DNA of 64,000 nt from positions 558,001-622,000 of the forward strand of contig NZ_CP024633.1 in assembly GCF_004924335.1 (NCBI RefSeq), in the 5' to 3' direction. Both the position numbers and the translations under genes were made by a program. Shown piece after piece: positions 46,161-56,037 of this stretch (positions within the stretch are counted from its first letter, which is position 1; each line of letters begins with the position of its first letter). Below the pieces are notes generated by a model. It had not been told where the DNA came from, did not search any database, and was given only the letters and a program-made list of their open reading frames with translations. Source of the stretch: Mycobacteroides salmoniphilum. Its GTDB lineage: Bacteria; Actinomycetota; Actinomycetes; Mycobacteriales; Mycobacteriaceae.

Positions 46161-46694
46161 ATGCTTCGAGCATGGGTCTGTGTGGTAGTCGTCGCATGGG
46201 GTCTTATCGTGGCGCCGGCGGCGTGGGCGAAACCCGAGTTCCCTGATATCGAGAGTCTTCAGGAAATCGGCGGAGGGAGTTATACCGAGCTGCAAAAGGA
46301 TGCGTACCGAGTGGATGGCATCCTCACGTTCGCGGCCGACGGCAGGGCAACGTGTCAGCTGAAGACGGGATCCGGCGGAGAACGTCCGGAAGCACGGTGC
46401 TGGGGAGACCTGCTGTCTGCGCCTGCAAACGCGAAATCGGTATCCGCGACCGATACGGATGCCGGGAGTTTCTCCTCGACCGCAGTACCCGCTGAACTTC
46501 AGGCCAAACGTTCTGGGCTCATTTGGGCTGGCAGCAGATTCACCGAATCCGCGCCGGACGGTACCGAAGTCAGTTGCGGCCTCACTCCGCAGCGCGAGAA
46601 CAGGAACTGGACCGAGACGATCGCCTGCCGTGTCCGTGGTAGCGGTGGCGAACACGGATTCGTGTTGTCCGACAAGGGAAACTGGACCTTCTGA
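46161..46694 (+). CDS. Secreted small protein (paralogue A)
   Basis: A 177-residue protein with a Sec signal peptide (residues 1-23, cleaved after AWA). Four cysteines occur in a pattern shared with the next gene, and it ends GFVLSDKGNWTF. Its stop overlaps the following ATG by 1 base. Function unknown. Confidence 0.72.
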   Translation: MLRAWVCVVVVAWGLIVAPAAWAKPEFPDIESLQEIGGGSYTELQKDAYRVDGILTFAADGRATCQLKTGSGGERPEARCWGDLLSAPANAKSVSATDTDAGSFSSTAVPAELQAKRSGLIWAGSRFTESAPDGTEVSCGLTPQRENRNWTETIACRVRGSGGEHGFVLSDKGNWTF

Positions 46695-47293
46695 TGGCTC
46701 GTCGAGCTATCACCGTCGCGCTGGCACTGATCCTTGTGGGGTGCGGGCAACCCTCGCCGTCGGATGATGTAAGGCCGTCCGCAGCGACAACGACGTCATC
46801 AACATCCGCGACGCCGTCTACATCTACGACGTCAGGGGTGCCAGAGGCATTTCCCGATCTCACCGGCTTCCGCGAGTTGGGGATGACTGGATACGAGTAC
46901 GGCGAACTGAAGTCCTTCTCCAACGGTGGCTACACGCGATTCGCCACACCTGATGGCCTGCACTGCCAGATGCAAGGTTGGAACGCCGGGCGAGGAGGTC
47001 CACCTGGGATTATTGAATGCTGGGGTGAGTTGCCCGGAGCGCCGCACTGGGCGCGCGCGGTGGCCGCGTCCAACGGTGTACCAGGGCGCTTCTTCGCCCC
47101 TAAGAAGGGTCCCGAGCCGTCGGGAACATTCCGACCGTTGCCGCGGAAGTCGATTCTCACGGTCAACCTGTTCGAGGGCGACTATGTTTTCTGCGCGGTC
47201 GGTGACGTAGGGCTGACCGCCTGCCGGATGGGCTACCTCGACGCGTGGGGAAATGGCTTTGTGCTTTCACCACAAGGAAGTTGGACCTTTTAA
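46694..47293 (+). CDS. Lipoprotein (paralogue B)
   Basis: A 199-residue protein with a lipobox (LVGC, Cys17), a Ser/Thr-rich stalk (about 20-47) and a C-terminal domain ending GFVLSPQGSWTF. The shared end motif and cysteines mark it as a paralogue of the gene before it. One copy is secreted and one lipid-anchored. Function unknown. Confidence 0.75.
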   Translation: MARRAITVALALILVGCGQPSPSDDVRPSAATTTSSTSATPSTSTTSGVPEAFPDLTGFRELGMTGYEYGELKSFSNGGYTRFATPDGLHCQMQGWNAGRGGPPGIIECWGELPGAPHWARAVAASNGVPGRFFAPKKGPEPSGTFRPLPRKSILTVNLFEGDYVFCAVGDVGLTACRMGYLDAWGNGFVLSPQGSWTF

Positions 47294-47322
47294 TCGTCAA
47301 TCGTCCCGGCTACGGTGAATCG

Positions 47323-48981
47323 GTGAGTGACGCGAGTACCGATGTCATCGTCGTGGGCGCAGGTCTTGCAGGGTTGGTGGCTACCTGTGAATTGGTGGAC
47401 CGCGGCAAGAATGTCGTCGTCGTCGAGCAGGAGAATGCCGCCAATCTGGGCGGCCAGGCCTATTGGTCCTTCGGTGGCCTGCTCTTTGTCAACAGTCCCG
47501 AACAGCGTCGCCTGGGGATCAAGGACTCTCACGAGCTGGCCCTGCAGGACTGGCTCGGTACCGCCGGTTTCGACCGCCCGGAAGATCATTGGCCCCGTCA
47601 ATGGGCGCACGCGTACGTCGACTTCGCGGCGGGTGAGAAGCGAAGCTGGTTGCGCGCCAGGGGGTTGCAGATATTCCCCGTGGTGGCATGGGCCGAGCGT
47701 GGCGGCAAGGATGCGCTCGGGCCCGGTAACTCGGTACCGCGATTTCACATCACCTGGGGCACTGGCCCCGGCTTGGTGGAGATTTTTGCCCGGCGTGTGC
47801 TCGCCGCTGTAGACCGCGGCCAGGTGCGCATCGCCTACCGGCACCAGGTCGACGAACTGATCGTCGAACAGGGCGCCGCGGTCGGTGTTCGTGGCACCGT
47901 GCTGGAGCCCTCGACTGCGGCGCGAGGTGTCACATCTTCACGAACAGCTTTGGGAGAGTTCGAATTCCGTGCGCAGGCCGTCATCGTGACCAGCGGTGGT
48001 ATCGGAGGTAATCACGATTTGGTTCGGGCGAACTGGCCCGAACGCATGGGACGCGTTCCTGCGCAGCTGTTGACCGGGGTGCCTGCTCACGTCGACGGCC
48101 GCATGCTCGGGATCTCGGTGGACGCGGGCGCCCACCTGATCAACCGCGACCGCATGTGGCATTACACCGAGGGCATCACCAACTACAACCCGGTCTGGCC
48201 GGGCCACGGGATCCGCATCCTTCCGGGGCCATCGTCACTCTGGCTGGACGCCAATGGATCTCGAATACCAGCGCCACTGTTCCCGGGATTCGACACCCTG
48301 GGCACATTGGAACACATCTGCCGCAGCGGGCATGATTACTCGTGGTTCATCCTGAATGCGCGGATCATCGCCAAGGAGTTCGCACTGTCGGGGCAGGAGC
48401 AGAACCCCGATCTCACGGGTAAGGATGTGCGCGGGGTACTGCGGCGCGGCAAGGCGGGCGCGCCGGCGCCGGTGCAGGCGTTCATCGACAAGGGCGTCGA
48501 CTTTGTCAGTGCGTCGAACCTGCCCGATCTGGTCGCCAAGATGAATGCGTTGCCGGACGTCACACCGCTGGACTATGCGACCATCGCCCAGCAGGTGACG
48601 GCACGCGATCGTGAGGTGGCTAACCCGTTCGGCAAGGATCCGCAGATCGCCGCCATCCGTGCCGCACGTGCTTACCTCGCGGATCGATTCACCCGGGTGG
48701 TGGCCCCGCACCGGCTCACCGATCCGAAGGCGGGTCCGCTGATCGCGGTGAAGTTGCATGTCTTGACGCGAAAGACATTGGGCGGTTTGGAGACCGACCT
48801 CGACTCGCGGGTTCTGCGCGCCGATGGGAGTTGTTTCGAAGGCCTCTACGCGGCCGGTGAGGTTGCCGGGTTCGGCGGCGGTGGTGTGCACGGATACCGC
48901 GCATTGGAGGGCACGTTCCTGGGTGGCTGCATCTTCAGCGGCCAGGCCGCGGGCCGGGGCGCTGCCGAGGACATCGGCTAG
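47323..48981 (+). CDS. FAD-binding dehydrogenase (fumarate reductase/KstD-like)
   Basis: Start GTG 47323; 552 residues. It has VVGAGLAGLVAT (FAD), an NLGGQAYWSFGG segment and a C-terminal GLYAAGEVAGFGGGGVHG typical of the succinate dehydrogenase/fumarate reductase flavoprotein family. It sits where Rv0785 lies in M. tuberculosis. The physiological substrate is unknown; a ketosteroid dehydrogenase role is possible. Confidence 0.88.
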   Translation: MSDASTDVIVVGAGLAGLVATCELVDRGKNVVVVEQENAANLGGQAYWSFGGLLFVNSPEQRRLGIKDSHELALQDWLGTAGFDRPEDHWPRQWAHAYVDFAAGEKRSWLRARGLQIFPVVAWAERGGKDALGPGNSVPRFHITWGTGPGLVEIFARRVLAAVDRGQVRIAYRHQVDELIVEQGAAVGVRGTVLEPSTAARGVTSSRTALGEFEFRAQAVIVTSGGIGGNHDLVRANWPERMGRVPAQLLTGVPAHVDGRMLGISVDAGAHLINRDRMWHYTEGITNYNPVWPGHGIRILPGPSSLWLDANGSRIPAPLFPGFDTLGTLEHICRSGHDYSWFILNARIIAKEFALSGQEQNPDLTGKDVRGVLRRGKAGAPAPVQAFIDKGVDFVSASNLPDLVAKMNALPDVTPLDYATIAQQVTARDREVANPFGKDPQIAAIRAARAYLADRFTRVVAPHRLTDPKAGPLIAVKLHVLTRKTLGGLETDLDSRVLRADGSCFEGLYAAGEVAGFGGGGVHGYRALEGTFLGGCIFSGQAAGRGAAEDIG

Positions 48982-49053
48982 CCCTCGCGCATCCAAACCG
49001 AGGTTTTGGCGAATATGTGCGAGACGATCCCGCCACAACCTCGGTCTCGGCGA

Positions 49054-49692
49054 TTAGAACAACACCGCGTCCTCGTGGGGTAGCACCTGGAAGTCGGCAT
49101 CGGACATCTCACGAAACCGCGTGTAGAAGAACGGGTATGCGGCCTCCTGCAGGATGCCCTGGTGAATGGGCACCGCCCGGGCCGGATTCACCGTACGCAG
49201 GTACTCGATCGCCTCGGACACCTTCATCCACGGCGCCGCCGCCGGTAGTGCCAGCACATCGACCTGCTCGCCGGGTGCGAAGAGCGCATCGCCGGGATGC
49301 ATGAGCCGCGCGGGATGATCTCCGTCGCCGATCAGATACGAGGTGTTGTCGATGAGCGGGATTTCCGGATGGATGACCGCATGCTGGCCACCCACTCCGC
49401 GCACACTCAGTTCTGCGACGGTGAAGCGGTCGCCGGCGTGCACCGCCTGCCACGGGTCGCCCAGCTGCGCCGCTGTCATCGGATCGGCGTAGAGCGCTGC
49501 CCCCGGGTTGGCGTCGATCAGTGCGGGCAGCCGCGCCAGATCCACGTGGTCTGGATGCTGATGGGTGATCAGGATGGCCGACAGGCCGGTGATGCCCTCA
49601 AATCCGTGCGAGAAGTTGCCGGGATCGAACAGCAGAGTGGTGCCGCCAAAATCGGCCAGCAGGCACGAATGCCCGAAGTGGGTCAGCTGCAT
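49054..49692 (-). CDS. Metallo-beta-lactamase-fold hydrolase
   Basis: A 212-residue protein with the HxHxDH metal motif H44-Q-H46-P-D48-H49, FGHSC early on and MHPGDALF further on. This is the UPF0173/UlaG-like group. The catalytic role is unknown. It is divergent from purS across about 50 bases, as Rv0786c is in M. tuberculosis. Confidence 0.88.
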   Translation of the reverse strand: MQLTHFGHSCLLADFGGTTLLFDPGNFSHGFEGITGLSAILITHQHPDHVDLARLPALIDANPGAALYADPMTAAQLGDPWQAVHAGDRFTVAELSVRGVGGQHAVIHPEIPLIDNTSYLIGDGDHPARLMHPGDALFAPGEQVDVLALPAAAPWMKVSEAIEYLRTVNPARAVPIHQGILQEAAYPFFYTRFREMSDADFQVLPHEDAVLF

Positions 49693-49742
49693 GAGGGGAG
49701 TCTAGGCGGGAGGTGTCCCGGCCCACACGGTAAAGTCAGCCC

Positions 49743-49982
49743 GTGGCCCGAGTCGTCGTAAACGTCATGCCGAAACCCGTGATCCTGGACCCGCAGGGAC
49801 AAGCCATTGTGGGCGCGCTTGCGCGCCTTGGCTATGCCGGTGTGGCAGACGTGCGCCAGGGCAAGCGCTTTGAGTTGGAGTTCGAGGGAGAGATCGGCGA
49901 TTCCGATCTCGAGTCGATCGCCGAGGCGCTGCTCGCCAACACCGTCATCGAGGACTGGGAAATCGTGCGGGAGTCCGAATGA
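49743..49982 (+). CDS. purS: FGAM synthase subunit PurS
   Basis: A 79-residue PurS starting at GTG 49743. PurS bridges PurQ and PurL in the three-part FGAM synthase. It overlaps purQ by 4 bases (ATGA). Confidence 0.95.
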   Translation: MARVVVNVMPKPVILDPQGQAIVGALARLGYAGVADVRQGKRFELEFEGEIGDSDLESIAEALLANTVIEDWEIVRESE

Positions 49983-50653
49983 CCCCACGCATCGGTGTCA
50001 TCACTTTTCCCGGCACCCTCGATGATGTGGACGCCGCTCGGGCGGCCCGGCTTTCCGGAGCCGAGGCGGTCTCGCTGTGGCACGACGATGCCGATCTGAA
50101 GTCCGTGGACGCGGTGATCGTGCCCGGCGGTTTCTCCTACGGTGACTACCTGCGCGCCGGGGCCATCGCGCGCTTTGCGCCCGTGATGCGCTCCGTGGTC
50201 GACGCGGCCGCACAAGGTCTGCCAATCCTGGGCATTTGCAATGGTTTCCAGGTGCTGTGCGAGGCCGGGCTGCTGCCCGGAGCCTTGACCCGCAACGCCG
50301 GTCTGCACTTTGTATGCCGCGATGTCTGGCTGGGTGTTGACGCTAACAACACCGCGTGGTCCTCCCGGTATGAGCAGGGGGCCGACATCCTGGTGCCACT
50401 CAAGTCCGGCGAAGGCCGCTACGTGGCCTCCGACGATGTGCTTGACGAGCTGGAGGGCGAGGGCCGGGTGGTCTTCCGCTACCGCGAGAACCCCAACGGG
50501 TCGATGCGCGATATCGCCGGGATTTCCTCGGCCAACGGCCGCGTGGTCGGGCTCATGCCGCACCCGGAGCACGCGACCGAGGCGCTGACTGGACCCAGCG
50601 ATGATGGGCTCGGCATTTTCTACTCGGCGCTCGACGCCGTGCTTACCGCGTGA
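49979..50653 (+). CDS. purQ: FGAM synthase glutaminase subunit PurQ
   Basis: A 224-residue class I glutamine amidotransferase with the nucleophile Cys in GICNGFQ and the His/Glu pair in MPHPEHATE. It supplies ammonia to PurL, which is about 7.7 kb away here. It is translationally coupled to purS. Confidence 0.97.
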   Translation: MTPRIGVITFPGTLDDVDAARAARLSGAEAVSLWHDDADLKSVDAVIVPGGFSYGDYLRAGAIARFAPVMRSVVDAAAQGLPILGICNGFQVLCEAGLLPGALTRNAGLHFVCRDVWLGVDANNTAWSSRYEQGADILVPLKSGEGRYVASDDVLDELEGEGRVVFRYRENPNGSMRDIAGISSANGRVVGLMPHPEHATEALTGPSDDGLGIFYSALDAVLTA

Positions 50654-50873
50654 GCTGCGCTTCCAGTAGGCATTTGCTGGCGATTCGGCATGCCTGCCGC
50701 ATGCTCTAGCCCTATTCGGCGGTGGGGTATCACCGCCGACAACCGTGTTGGTTGGCTCTTCGATAGTGGAAAGCAAAGCCGAATTCAGCAGGTATGTGTA
50801 TCGAGGCCTCAGCTGTTATGCAGTTTGGAGATCTCCCAGCTATGCTCCCATCAACTTAGGGAGGAGCATGTTC

Positions 50874-51509
50874 ATGGGGTGGTCAGTTAGGCGTAAGAGG
50901 CGCGGTATGGCGGCGGCCATGTCGATGGTGATTGCGGTCATCGGGTTCGCGAGCCCGGCGAGGGCAGACGGCAGCCTGGCGGACAAGCCGAGCTCACAAT
51001 TGATGTTGCTGCTTCCCGACGACGCCATCCCCGCAGACTGGAAGGTGGAGAAGGACGATCTCGCCGGCGCAACCAGTAGTGGTGACCAGTTGTGTCACCA
51101 GGCTGGCGACGCGAATGGCGCCAAGGTCAACTTTCTGGTTCGTTTGCAAGCGTTGTCGCGCTGTACGGAATTTGTCGATGTTCTTTACGGCAAAGAGAAC
51201 CCCGGGGCCGACATGATCGCCTGGGCCAAGTCCATCGCGCCCGCGCAGGGGTTCAACACCCTGGAGACGGGCACCGCGTCGGTGCAGGTTTCGTCCGCGC
51301 CCGGCCCGAACACCGCGCCGTATCCGTCGGTCACAGTGCTGATGCGGCCGGCCGACATGGACCAGGAGATTCCAGGGCAGCTGGTGACGTGGGTCCGGGT
51401 TCGTGGGCTGCTCGTTGTCGTGCGATCGTTCGCGTGGGATGCGGGTGAGGGGCGGGCGAGGCTCGACCAGGTGGTGCACTCGGCGATCGGGAAACTCCAG
51501 GCCGTTTGA
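50874..51509 (+). CDS. Secreted protein of unknown function
   Basis: ATG 50874 is preferred because GGGAGGAG lies 7 bases before it; an ATG at 50868 is too close. The 211-residue product has a basic start, a hydrophobic leader and SPARA cleavage site (about residues 1-31). The mature part has two cysteines. The 220 bases upstream hold no other gene and no clear operator. Function unknown. Confidence 0.72.
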   Translation: MGWSVRRKRRGMAAAMSMVIAVIGFASPARADGSLADKPSSQLMLLLPDDAIPADWKVEKDDLAGATSSGDQLCHQAGDANGAKVNFLVRLQALSRCTEFVDVLYGKENPGADMIAWAKSIAPAQGFNTLETGTASVQVSSAPGPNTAPYPSVTVLMRPADMDQEIPGQLVTWVRVRGLLVVVRSFAWDAGEGRARLDQVVHSAIGKLQAV

Positions 51510-51606
51510 TCTTCCCGTTGCCCACCGTTAAGTGACCAGCAAGACAGCGAATTGCTTTGTCGCTCAAAGATGGGCACACATGGGTGTGTTGGGAGCCCGG
51601 GCTTGC

Positions 51607-52404
51607 CTAGGGCAGTAGCGCGACCGACGCCTCGGCGGTGTAGCTCAGGAACGTCAGGGTCTCCTGCAGGTAGAGCTGCACGCTCTCGGCGTCATGGGAC
51701 AGGTACCCGATGGTGACATCGGTGCCCAGCTGCAGATCGAAGTCCCCGCCGCGGCAGCTCAGCACGAGTGCGCCGTCGATCGCCGGAGCCCAGAGGATCT
51801 CCCCGGTGACCAACCGGCGAAGGTGCTCACGGATCGGATACCCGCGATCGGAGGCCTCGCTGACCTTGGTGTACTCCTCAGCCGACAACAGCACCGAGTA
51901 CGGGCCGTCAACACCCGCCAGCCGCAGTTCCGAGAGTGCCTGCGCGACGACGTCGGGGTACTGGCGGACATCGTCGGGCAACTTGAGTTCGGGATTGGAG
52001 CTGGATTCGCGGATACCGACGATCGAGGCGGCGGGATAGCCCTCGAAGATCGCCCGATCCTCGGCGAACGCCAGCTTTTTGGCAGCCTCCTTGACTGGGT
52101 CCCAGTCGGAGTCCTGAGAGCCGCGCTCCACATCGTCGATGGCGGACCGACTGATGGTGAAGGGGACTCGCAGCCGCACAAGCGGTTTGCTTTCCCGCAG
52201 GTGCGCTTGCACGCCGTCGGCGGGTGCCGCCACGTCGAGTAGGTGTCCGGTGCTCACGGCCGCGCTCGAGGGACCGCCCGGCTCGCTGACGTCAACCACC
52301 CGGCGTCCGGCGATATGGCGTTTAAAGGTACGGCTGGACTCGGTTTCGATCTCCGCCCACGCCTCGTCCGTGATGGGTGCGAGTTCGCGATACAGGTTGT
52401 TCAT
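51607..52404 (-). CDS. Encapsulin nanocompartment shell protein (Cfp29-like)
   Basis: A 265-residue HK97-fold encapsulin with the conserved start [11 protein letters not shown] and SYLxxExxxxFLSY-like end. Subunits assemble into an icosahedral shell. It overlaps by 4 bases the DyP peroxidase gene upstream, its cargo. In M. tuberculosis the Rv0798c-Rv0799c pair protects against acid and oxidative stress. Confidence 0.95.
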   Translation of the reverse strand: MNNLYRELAPITDEAWAEIETESSRTFKRHIAGRRVVDVSEPGGPSSAAVSTGHLLDVAAPADGVQAHLRESKPLVRLRVPFTISRSAIDDVERGSQDSDWDPVKEAAKKLAFAEDRAIFEGYPAASIVGIRESSSNPELKLPDDVRQYPDVVAQALSELRLAGVDGPYSVLLSAEEYTKVSEASDRGYPIREHLRRLVTGEILWAPAIDGALVLSCRGGDFDLQLGTDVTIGYLSHDAESVQLYLQETLTFLSYTAEASVALLP

Positions 52405-53408
52405 GCCGACGTTCCTTTCAGGCTGCCGATGGATAGGGACCCTTGGTATTCAGTGGATTTCGCGGCCACCTGAGTGGGTAGCGGCGGGGGAGCGTCGAGG
52501 AAGTCGGCGGACGGCGCGAAGAACAGCCCACCGGTGACCGCGGTCGAGAAGTCCAGGATGCGGTCGGTGTTCCCCGGCGGATCCCCGACAAACATGTTGC
52601 GCAGCATGCGTTCCGTGACATCCGGGGTGCGTGAGTAGGCGATGTAGTACGTCCCGAACTCTGCCTTCCCGAGTTCACCGAAGGGCATGTTGCGCCGCAG
52701 GATCTGCAGCTCGTTGCCCTCGTCGTCCTCGATGACGTTCAGGGCCACATGCGAATTCGACGGTTTCACGGCATCGTCGAATTCGATGTCATCGAGTTTG
52801 CTGCGGCCGATCACCTTCTCCTGCTCGTCGACGGGCAGTGCGCTCCAGGCGGCCATATCGTGCAGGTACTTCTGGATGTGCACGTAGCTGCCGGCGGCGA
52901 AATCGGCGTCCTCGGCGCCGACGAGGGCGGCCGAGGCGGCTTCGTCGCCATCGGGATTCTCGGTGCCGTCCACAAATCCCAGTAGGTCCCGGTTGTCGAA
53001 GTACTGAAAACCGTGTGTCTCGTCGACCACGGTGATGGCGCCCGCCAGAGCGGTGGTGATACGCGCGGCCAATTCGAAGCAGCGGTCCATGGTGCTCGCG
53101 CGGATATGGAATAGCAGGTCGCCGGGTGTGGACGGGGCGGTGTGCCGCTCACCGCGCACCTCCGGGAAGGGCCACAGCCGAGCCGGGCGCGGACCGGAAA
53201 AGAGCCGGTCCCAGGCATCCGACCCGATCGCGGTGACCAGCGATAATCGCCGTGCCGAATCGCGGAATCCGATGGCTTTGGCCAGGCCGGACAAGTCGGG
53301 CAACGCATCGTGAACTGCCTGTTCGGCACCCGCGTCGATGGTCACCACCAGGAAAATGGCCGACGAAGACAACGGTTCCAGAACAGGCTGTGGCACGGGA
53401 TCGGTCAC
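52401..53408 (-). CDS. Dye-decolourising heme peroxidase (DyP), encapsulin cargo
   Basis: A 335-residue DyP with the G144-x2-D147-G148 motif in GFVDGTENP, proximal heme ligand His220 and the distal arginine in ILRRN (238-239). The C-terminus, LSIGSLKG at about 325-332, is an encapsulin cargo-loading peptide. It oxidises substrates with peroxide inside the encapsulin shell. It shares a divergent 33-base region with the aminopeptidase gene. Confidence 0.95.
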   Translation of the reverse strand: MTDPVPQPVLEPLSSSAIFLVVTIDAGAEQAVHDALPDLSGLAKAIGFRDSARRLSLVTAIGSDAWDRLFSGPRPARLWPFPEVRGERHTAPSTPGDLLFHIRASTMDRCFELAARITTALAGAITVVDETHGFQYFDNRDLLGFVDGTENPDGDEAASAALVGAEDADFAAGSYVHIQKYLHDMAAWSALPVDEQEKVIGRSKLDDIEFDDAVKPSNSHVALNVIEDDEGNELQILRRNMPFGELGKAEFGTYYIAYSRTPDVTERMLRNMFVGDPPGNTDRILDFSTAVTGGLFFAPSADFLDAPPPLPTQVAAKSTEYQGSLSIGSLKGTSA

Positions 53409-53441
53409 GCCTCGACCCTAGACCCAATCCAGTCAGCCATC

Positions 53442-54719
53442 ATGGGAAGCGTGACCGCGACCGCAACAGGACTGTGCCAATTCATCGACGCCTCGCCGTC
53501 GCCGTTTCACGCTGTGGACACGGTGGCGCAGCGCCTCCGTCAGGAAGGCTTCACCGAGTTGTTCGAGGCGCAGCGTTGGCCGGGGCACTCGGGTGACTAC
53601 TTCACGGTGCGCTCGGGATCCATCGTGGCGTGGCGCGGCGTGGACATGGCAGACGATGACGCCTCCTTCCGAGTGATCGGTGCTCACACCGACAGCCCGA
53701 ACCTACGGGTGAAGGCCAATGCTGATCGCGTGCAAGCGGGTTGGCCCATGGTCGCTCTGGAGCCCTACGGCGGTGCGTGGGTACAGACCTGGCTGGATCG
53801 CGATCTGGGGCTGGCCGGACGGGTGCTCGTGCGTGACGGGGATACGGTGCGGTCGACACTGATGCGCATCCAGCAGCCAATCCTGCGGGTGCCGAACCTG
53901 GCGATCCACATGGTTAGCGCCGAGGAGCGCAAGAAATGGGTGATCGACCCGCAATGGCATGTGAACTCCGTATGGAGCGGTGGGAAGAGCTTCGACGAGT
54001 TCATCGCCGAACAGCTGGGGGTAGCCCCGGCCGATGTTCTCGGACGTGATCTGATGGCACACGATCTGACCGCGGCCACACTCATCGGCCCCGACGAGAG
54101 CCTGGTCAGCGCACCGCGTTTGGACAACCAGGCCAGCTGCTACGCCGGATTGGAGGCATTCCTGGCCGCCGAATCCAGCTCGACTCTGGTCCTGGCACTC
54201 TTCGACCACGAAGAGATCGGTTCGGTCTCTGGTCACGGCGCCCACTCGGACCTGTTGTCGACGGTTCTGGAGCGGATCGTGCTGTCCAGTAACGGCACCC
54301 GAGAGGATTTCCTGCGGCGTGCGGCCGCCTCGTTGATGGTCTCGGCCGATATGGCACATGCCACACACCCCAACTATCCGGATCGGCATGAACCTGGCCA
54401 CCAGATTGCCGTCAACGCCGGACCGGTGATCAAGATTCACCCGAATGTCCGCTACGCCACCGATGGTCGGGGTGCGGCGGCCTTCGCTCTGGCCTGTGAG
54501 CGGGCCGGAGTTCCGTTCCAGCGGTACGAGCATCGCGCGGACATGCAATGTGGCTCGACCATCGGTCCGTTCGCGGCATCGCACACCGGCATGCTCACCG
54601 TCGACGTGGGAGCGGCGACACTGGCCATGCATTCGGTGCGTGAGTTGATGGGCGCGCGCGACGTGCCGATGTACTCCGATGCACTGCAAGCGTTTCTGGA
54701 GCTGCCCGCTACATCGTGA
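53442..54719 (+). CDS. pepC: M18-family aminopeptidase (aspartyl aminopeptidase-like)
   Basis: Start ATG 53442; 425 residues of an M18 metallo-aminopeptidase. Metal and catalytic motifs are [20 protein letters not shown] and FDHEEIGS; a GHQIAVN segment and MQCGSTIG follow. It removes N-terminal acidic or neutral residues from cytosolic peptides. It follows the DyP gene as in M. tuberculosis (Rv0800). Confidence 0.93.
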   Translation: MGSVTATATGLCQFIDASPSPFHAVDTVAQRLRQEGFTELFEAQRWPGHSGDYFTVRSGSIVAWRGVDMADDDASFRVIGAHTDSPNLRVKANADRVQAGWPMVALEPYGGAWVQTWLDRDLGLAGRVLVRDGDTVRSTLMRIQQPILRVPNLAIHMVSAEERKKWVIDPQWHVNSVWSGGKSFDEFIAEQLGVAPADVLGRDLMAHDLTAATLIGPDESLVSAPRLDNQASCYAGLEAFLAAESSSTLVLALFDHEEIGSVSGHGAHSDLLSTVLERIVLSSNGTREDFLRRAAASLMVSADMAHATHPNYPDRHEPGHQIAVNAGPVIKIHPNVRYATDGRGAAAFALACERAGVPFQRYEHRADMQCGSTIGPFAASHTGMLTVDVGAATLAMHSVRELMGARDVPMYSDALQAFLELPATS

Positions 54720-55536
54720 AGCGCAGGTTGGTGATGATCTTCCAACCCAGGTCGGGATCGCCGTCGAGCGTGAAGCCATTGCGGTTCGCGCTGGCCCGGC
54801 CACCCAGATGCCGGGCGAACTCGCAGGTGTCCGCGGTGAGCGTCACATGTGGGGTGTCCCAGGGCTCCGAGAACTGAGCCACGATGCGCGCCCGGTCGGG
54901 GATTTCGATATCGACCTTATGTGCGCCAATCCCGGTGAGTACGAAGCGGATCCGGCTGCCCTGGGGTGCGCCCGCCCGCTTCCCGATCAGGAACGGCAGC
55001 GCGTTGATCAGCTCGGTGAGCGCGGGCGTCGCAGCTACCGGGTCGGCCGGTGCGGGCAACCCGAGGCTGTCGCGTACGTCCAATTCATGCATCCAACAGT
55101 CGAAATCACGGATCTGCATGAATCGCCCGTAGCTTTCCGGTCCCACCGGGGTCACCGTCTCGGCATTGAACTGCTCCTGGGACAGACCCTCAAGGATGGC
55201 CAGACGCGCGCTGGTCACGGTGCGTAAGTCGTTCAGCACCGCCACAGGGGGCAGCTTGCGGTAGTAGGTCAGCCACCGTTCGTTGAGGACACCGACGGGA
55301 TTGTGCACGTGCGGAAGACCGGCGACGGCCTCATCGGTGCTGGGGATCGGATCGCCCGACAGCAGGCGTTCGGTACTCACCACATGCGCGATGACGTCCT
55401 TGACGGTCCATCCCGGCAGTACCGATGGCGCGGCCCATTGGTCATCGGTGAGGGCGGCACCCAACTCGTCCAGCGCGGTCCACTCGGCCCCCAGAGCCGC
55501 GACGACGGGATCTTTGGCGACGATCGTGACGGTCAT
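54709..55536 (-). CDS. Mycothiol-dependent maleylpyruvate isomerase-family protein
   Basis: A 275-residue DinB-like/MDMPI-family protein with [11 protein letters not shown] and a [10 protein letters not shown] segment giving a metal-type HxxxH/E site. The family uses mycothiol as cofactor; the true substrate is unknown. It converges on and overlaps the aminopeptidase by 11 bases. Confidence 0.82.
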   Translation of the reverse strand: MTVTIVAKDPVVAALGAEWTALDELGAALTDDQWAAPSVLPGWTVKDVIAHVVSTERLLSGDPIPSTDEAVAGLPHVHNPVGVLNERWLTYYRKLPPVAVLNDLRTVTSARLAILEGLSQEQFNAETVTPVGPESYGRFMQIRDFDCWMHELDVRDSLGLPAPADPVAATPALTELINALPFLIGKRAGAPQGSRIRFVLTGIGAHKVDIEIPDRARIVAQFSEPWDTPHVTLTADTCEFARHLGGRASANRNGFTLDGDPDLGWKIITNLRFTM

Positions 55537-55644
55537 GGCCCCGAGCCTACGAGAGCCGGTGAAGGCCTGAGCGATGAATTTCGTCGATTGTGTCGGTCCG
55601 TCTCTCTAGAGTTGTTTCATCGGGGATTTCGAGAAAGGAATCTC

Positions 55645-56037
55645 ATGTCCGTCACATCCACATTCAGTGAGAAAACGACGCCGGAGAAGATCGGTATCGC
55701 GCTGAGCGGCATCATCCTGTTGTTCCTCTTGGGTGACGCCATACCCAAGATCTTTGGCGCGGAGTTCGCCCAGCAGGCCACCGAGCAGCTGGGTTTCCCG
55801 CCGTATCAGACCGCCCTCATCGGCTGGGTGCTGTTGGCGTGCACCGTCGTGTGGGCCATTCCGCGTACCTCGGTGCTCGGCGCCGTGGGGTTGACGGCCT
55901 ACCTGGGCGGTGCGGTCACGATCGATATGCACGAGGAAGTGTGGTTTGCGGTGGTCTTCGCGGTCGGCTTCGGACTGCTGATCTGGGCTGCCATGATCCT
56001 GCGCCGGCGTGACCTGCTGAAGGTGCTGATCGGCTAG
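55645..56037 (+). CDS. DoxX-like four-helix membrane protein
   Basis: A 130-residue protein with four hydrophobic segments and a DoxX-like layout. AAAGGAA is 5 bases before the ATG. Function unknown; some relatives assist redox or envelope processes. It overlaps the convergent lipoprotein by 4 bases. Confidence 0.75.
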   Translation: MSVTSTFSEKTTPEKIGIALSGIILLFLLGDAIPKIFGAEFAQQATEQLGFPPYQTALIGWVLLACTVVWAIPRTSVLGAVGLTAYLGGAVTIDMHEEVWFAVVFAVGFGLLIWAAMILRRRDLLKVLIG

